A stretch of 64,000 nt of DNA from JAVJST01 sp040219295. GTDB taxonomy: Bacteria > Pseudomonadota > Alphaproteobacteria > Rhodospirillales > Casp-alpha2. Under the pieces are notes generated by a model. That model made no database searches and had not been told where the DNA came from. It was given only the letters and a program-made list of their open reading frames with translations. Location of the stretch: NCBI GenBank assembly GCA_040219295.1, contig JAVJST010000005.1:1054001-1118000 (forward strand), given 5' to 3'. The position numbers and the translations under genes were made by a program. Shown piece by piece: positions 62,038 to 64,000 of the stretch. Position 1 is the stretch's first letter. Each line of letters opens with the position of its first letter.

Positions 62038-63390
62038 TCAGTCTCCCGTCCGTTCGAGGACGGCGACGAAGAAACCGTCGGTGCCGGTCGACGCCGGTGA
62101 CAATCTGATTGCCGCGTGATCCGCCGGATGGTCGGCGGCAAACCGGGGCGGGAGATCCCCGCCAATGGCTTCCTGCCATACCGTGGCGACGGGCACTCGG
62201 GAGAACGCCGGCACCGCGTCGACGAACCAGTCGACCTGATCCTCGTTCTCCTCGCAAAGCAGGGAGCACGTGGCGTAGATCAGGCGGCCTCCGGGCCGAA
62301 CGAGACGGCTCGCGCTCGCCAGGATACGCCGCTGGGTCGCCACCGCATCCGTCAGGTCTTCCGGCTTCAGCAGCCACTTGGACTCCGGATGGCGGCGCCA
62401 TGTCCCCGATCCCGAGCACGGAACGTCCAGCAGCACGCGGTCCGCGGACGCGGCGTTCTCCTCGACCCAGGGGTCCTCCTCGCTCGAGAGGGTGTGTCGT
62501 TCGACAGCCTCGGCGCCGGCCCGGTGCAGCCTCGCGCGCATCCGCTGGAGACGCCTCGAGAACACGTCGCAGGCAATCAGCCGGCCCGCGAGGTCGCCGT
62601 CGCGCGACATGTCGGCGGCCAGTGCAAGTGTCTTGCCGCCGGCGCCGGCGCAGAAATCGATAACGGTCATGCCGGGGCGGGCGCCGCACATCATCGCGAC
62701 CAACTGCGAGGCTTCGTCCTGCACCTCGATCCGGCCGTCACGAAAAACCGATGTGCCGCCGAGCCTGACATTGCCTTCGACGCGCAGGGCGAGGGGCGAA
62801 TAGGCCGTCGGTACCGTGGTTACCTGCTCATGCGCGAGGGCGGCGCGGGCCTGTTCCCAGGTCGTCTTGATCGTGTTGACGCGAAGATCGACCGGAGCCG
62901 GCAGATTGAGAGCCGCCGTTTCCTCGTCGAAGCGTACGCCGAACGCGCGATGCAAGGCCGGCCCCAACCAGTCCGGGATTTCGGCGCGGACCGTATCGGG
63001 CATGTCCGTCCGGTGGGTGAGCGGACGTCCCGCAAGCGCCGACGCCAGCCGGGTTTCCGTGTCGGTGAGTTCCGCCGGGCAGTGGCGCGCTCCGCTGAAC
63101 ATCGCGCCGATGTCCGCCGCCGGCATCTTGTCGTTGAGGGCCAGGTCGGCGATCACGCGGTCGCGCGCCGGCGCGCTGCCGTGCATGCCGGTACGCGTGA
63201 TCCACCAGTCGAGACGCGCCCGCCGCCGGAGCATGCCGTAGGTCCGCTCGGCAATCGCGCGCCTGTCGCCGGAGCCGGCATATCGGCGTTTCCGAAAGTA
63301 GTCGTCGACGATGTCGTCAGCCGGCAGGTCGCCGGCATCGATGCGTTCGGCAAGTTCGATTGCCGCCTGGATGCGTGCGCCCGGTGTCAG
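62038..63390 (-). CDS. rsmB: 16S rRNA m5C methyltransferase (RsmB/NOL1-NOP2-Sun), CTG start
   Basis: About 450 residues. Methylates cytosine in 16S rRNA with S-adenosylmethionine. SAM site FCAGAGGKTLALAADM near 240, catalytic cysteines in DVPCSGSGTWRRHPESKW and IYATCSLLCEENEDQVDW. The ATG-based ORF starts at 63234, but homology-like sequence runs on upstream in the same frame (LTPGARIQAAIELAERIDAG, YAGSGDRRAIAERTYGMLRRR). No ATG, GTG or TTG exists in that extension; a CTG at 63390 sits on the guaB stop as CTGA, the overlap type used by other genes here. I therefore place the start there. Confidence 0.85.
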   Translation of the reverse strand: MTPGARIQAAIELAERIDAGDLPADDIVDDYFRKRRYAGSGDRRAIAERTYGMLRRRARLDWWITRTGMHGSAPARDRVIADLALNDKMPAADIGAMFSGARHCPAELTDTETRLASALAGRPLTHRTDMPDTVRAEIPDWLGPALHRAFGVRFDEETAALNLPAPVDLRVNTIKTTWEQARAALAHEQVTTVPTAYSPLALRVEGNVRLGGTSVFRDGRIEVQDEASQLVAMMCGARPGMTVIDFCAGAGGKTLALAADMSRDGDLAGRLIACDVFSRRLQRMRARLHRAGAEAVERHTLSSEEDPWVEENAASADRVLLDVPCSGSGTWRRHPESKWLLKPEDLTDAVATQRRILASASRLVRPGGRLIYATCSLLCEENEDQVDWFVDAVPAFSRVPVATVWQEAIGGDLPPRFAADHPADHAAIRLSPASTGTDGFFVAVLERTGD

Positions 63391-64000
63391 CTGTTCACCC
63401 GGTAGTTGGGGGCCTCTCGCGTGATCGTCACGTCATGGACGTGCCCTTCGCGCAGACCGGCGTTCGTGACCCGCCGGAACACGGCCTTGGCCTTCATGTC
63501 TTCAATCGTCGCGTTGCCGGTGTAACCCATCGAGGCGCGAAGTCCGCCGACCAGCTGGTGAACCACATGGCCGACGGGACCCTTGTAGGGAACCTGTCCC
63601 TCGATGCCCTCGGGTACCAGTTTTAGATTGTCGGAGACCTCGGCCTGAAAATATCGGTCGGCTGAACCGCGCGCCATGGCGCCGAGCGATCCCATGCCGC
63701 GGTACGCCTTGTACGACCGGCCCTGGTAGAGGAAGACCTCGCCGGGGGCTTCGTCGGTTCCCGCGAACAGGGATCCGATCATGCAGGTATCCGCGCCGGC
63801 GGCGATGGCCTTGGCGATGTCGCCGGATGTCTTGATGCCGCCGTCGGCAATCAGTGGAACGCCGGATTTGCCACAGACCTCGGACGTTTCGAGGATCGCC
63901 GAAAGCTGCGGCATGCCGACGCCCGCGATCATGCGGGTGGTACAGATCGTGCCCGGGCCGATGCCGACCTTGACCGCGTCCGCCCCGGCGTCGATCAGCG
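63387..64000 (-). CDS. guaB: IMP dehydrogenase, C-terminal part
   Basis: The last 204 residues before the stop at 63387; the 5' part lies outside the window. Catalytic cysteine in GPGTICTTRMIAGVG, phosphate site GGIKTSGDIAKAIAAGADTCMIGSLFAGTDEAPGE, the flap motif YRGMGSLGAM and the end EGQVPYKGPVGHVVHQLVGGLRASMGYTG. It makes XMP from IMP, the rate-limiting step of guanine synthesis. Followed by rsmB with an apparent CTGA overlap. Confidence 0.97.
   Translation of the reverse strand, partial: LIDAGADAVKVGIGPGTICTTRMIAGVGMPQLSAILETSEVCGKSGVPLIADGGIKTSGDIAKAIAAGADTCMIGSLFAGTDEAPGEVFLYQGRSYKAYRGMGSLGAMARGSADRYFQAEVSDNLKLVPEGIEGQVPYKGPVGHVVHQLVGGLRASMGYTGNATIEDMKAKAVFRRVTNAGLREGHVHDVTITREAPNYRVNS

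Overview
The window comes from a high-GC, Gram-negative alphaproteobacterium, most likely a Rhodospirillales-type lineage. This rests on gene content: an EipB-family envelope protein, an AMIN-domain amidase, an IscR-led SUF operon with SufU and SufT, DUF983, DUF3553 and DUF455 proteins, and an RNase E ending in the short GWWRR-type tail. It is chromosomal DNA, mostly housekeeping, densely packed, with many ATGA, GTGA and TGATG stop/start overlaps. No rRNA, tRNA or CRISPR array was seen.

Layout. 1-4.4 kb: a partial PAS protein, an unknown His-rich membrane protein, and a leftward lemA-TPM-TPM-TPM operon. 4.4-9.4 kb: an unusual intergenic element, threonine aldolase, gloB (TTG start), eipB, a PDZ protein and a DsbA-like protein. 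9.4-18.6 kb: a lipoprotein, an M48 protease, gamma-glutamyltransferase, an aminotransferase, rne and the amidase. 18.7-30.7 kb: PBP1A, prfB with its programmed +1 frameshift, glnE-bcp-DUF455-fliL (an orphan FliL), and a giant AsmA-like protein. 30.7-33.9 kb: tyrS, anmK and a hydrolase. 34-43.1 kb: cysE-iscR-iscS-sufBCDSU-sufT-sufA-ferredoxin, apparently one operon behind a promoter overlapped by an IscR type-1-like site. Cysteine synthesis, sulfur mobilisation, cluster scaffold, carrier and a client ferredoxin are therefore co-regulated.

43.1-51.5 kb is the accessory part. It holds a repeat-bearing intergenic element, an oxidoreductase, DUF983, an IS3-family transposase relic, and a lower-GC cluster of exported SEL1-type proteins, one of them frameshifted. 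It also holds a tiny lipoprotein that looks like a stripped-down FliF ring-building motif, and a TetR regulator plus 2OG-dioxygenase pair bracketed by two copies of the 5' end of mnmA. 51.5-59.3 kb: mnmA, an EamA transporter, a CHASE4 histidine kinase, a glycine-rich exported protein, an Atm1-type ABC exporter and small proteins. 59.4-64 kb: a guanine-nucleotide cluster running leftward, guaB-rsmB-glycosyltransferase-DUF3553-guaA. In it rsmB appears to start at a CTG codon overlapping the guaB stop.

The observations most worth follow-up are the FliF-like mini-lipoprotein, the mnmA-bracketed insertion, the paired promoter/ATGACC-repeat intergenic elements, the CTG start of rsmB and the IscR site. 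All function calls were made by reading motifs by eye; no database search was run.
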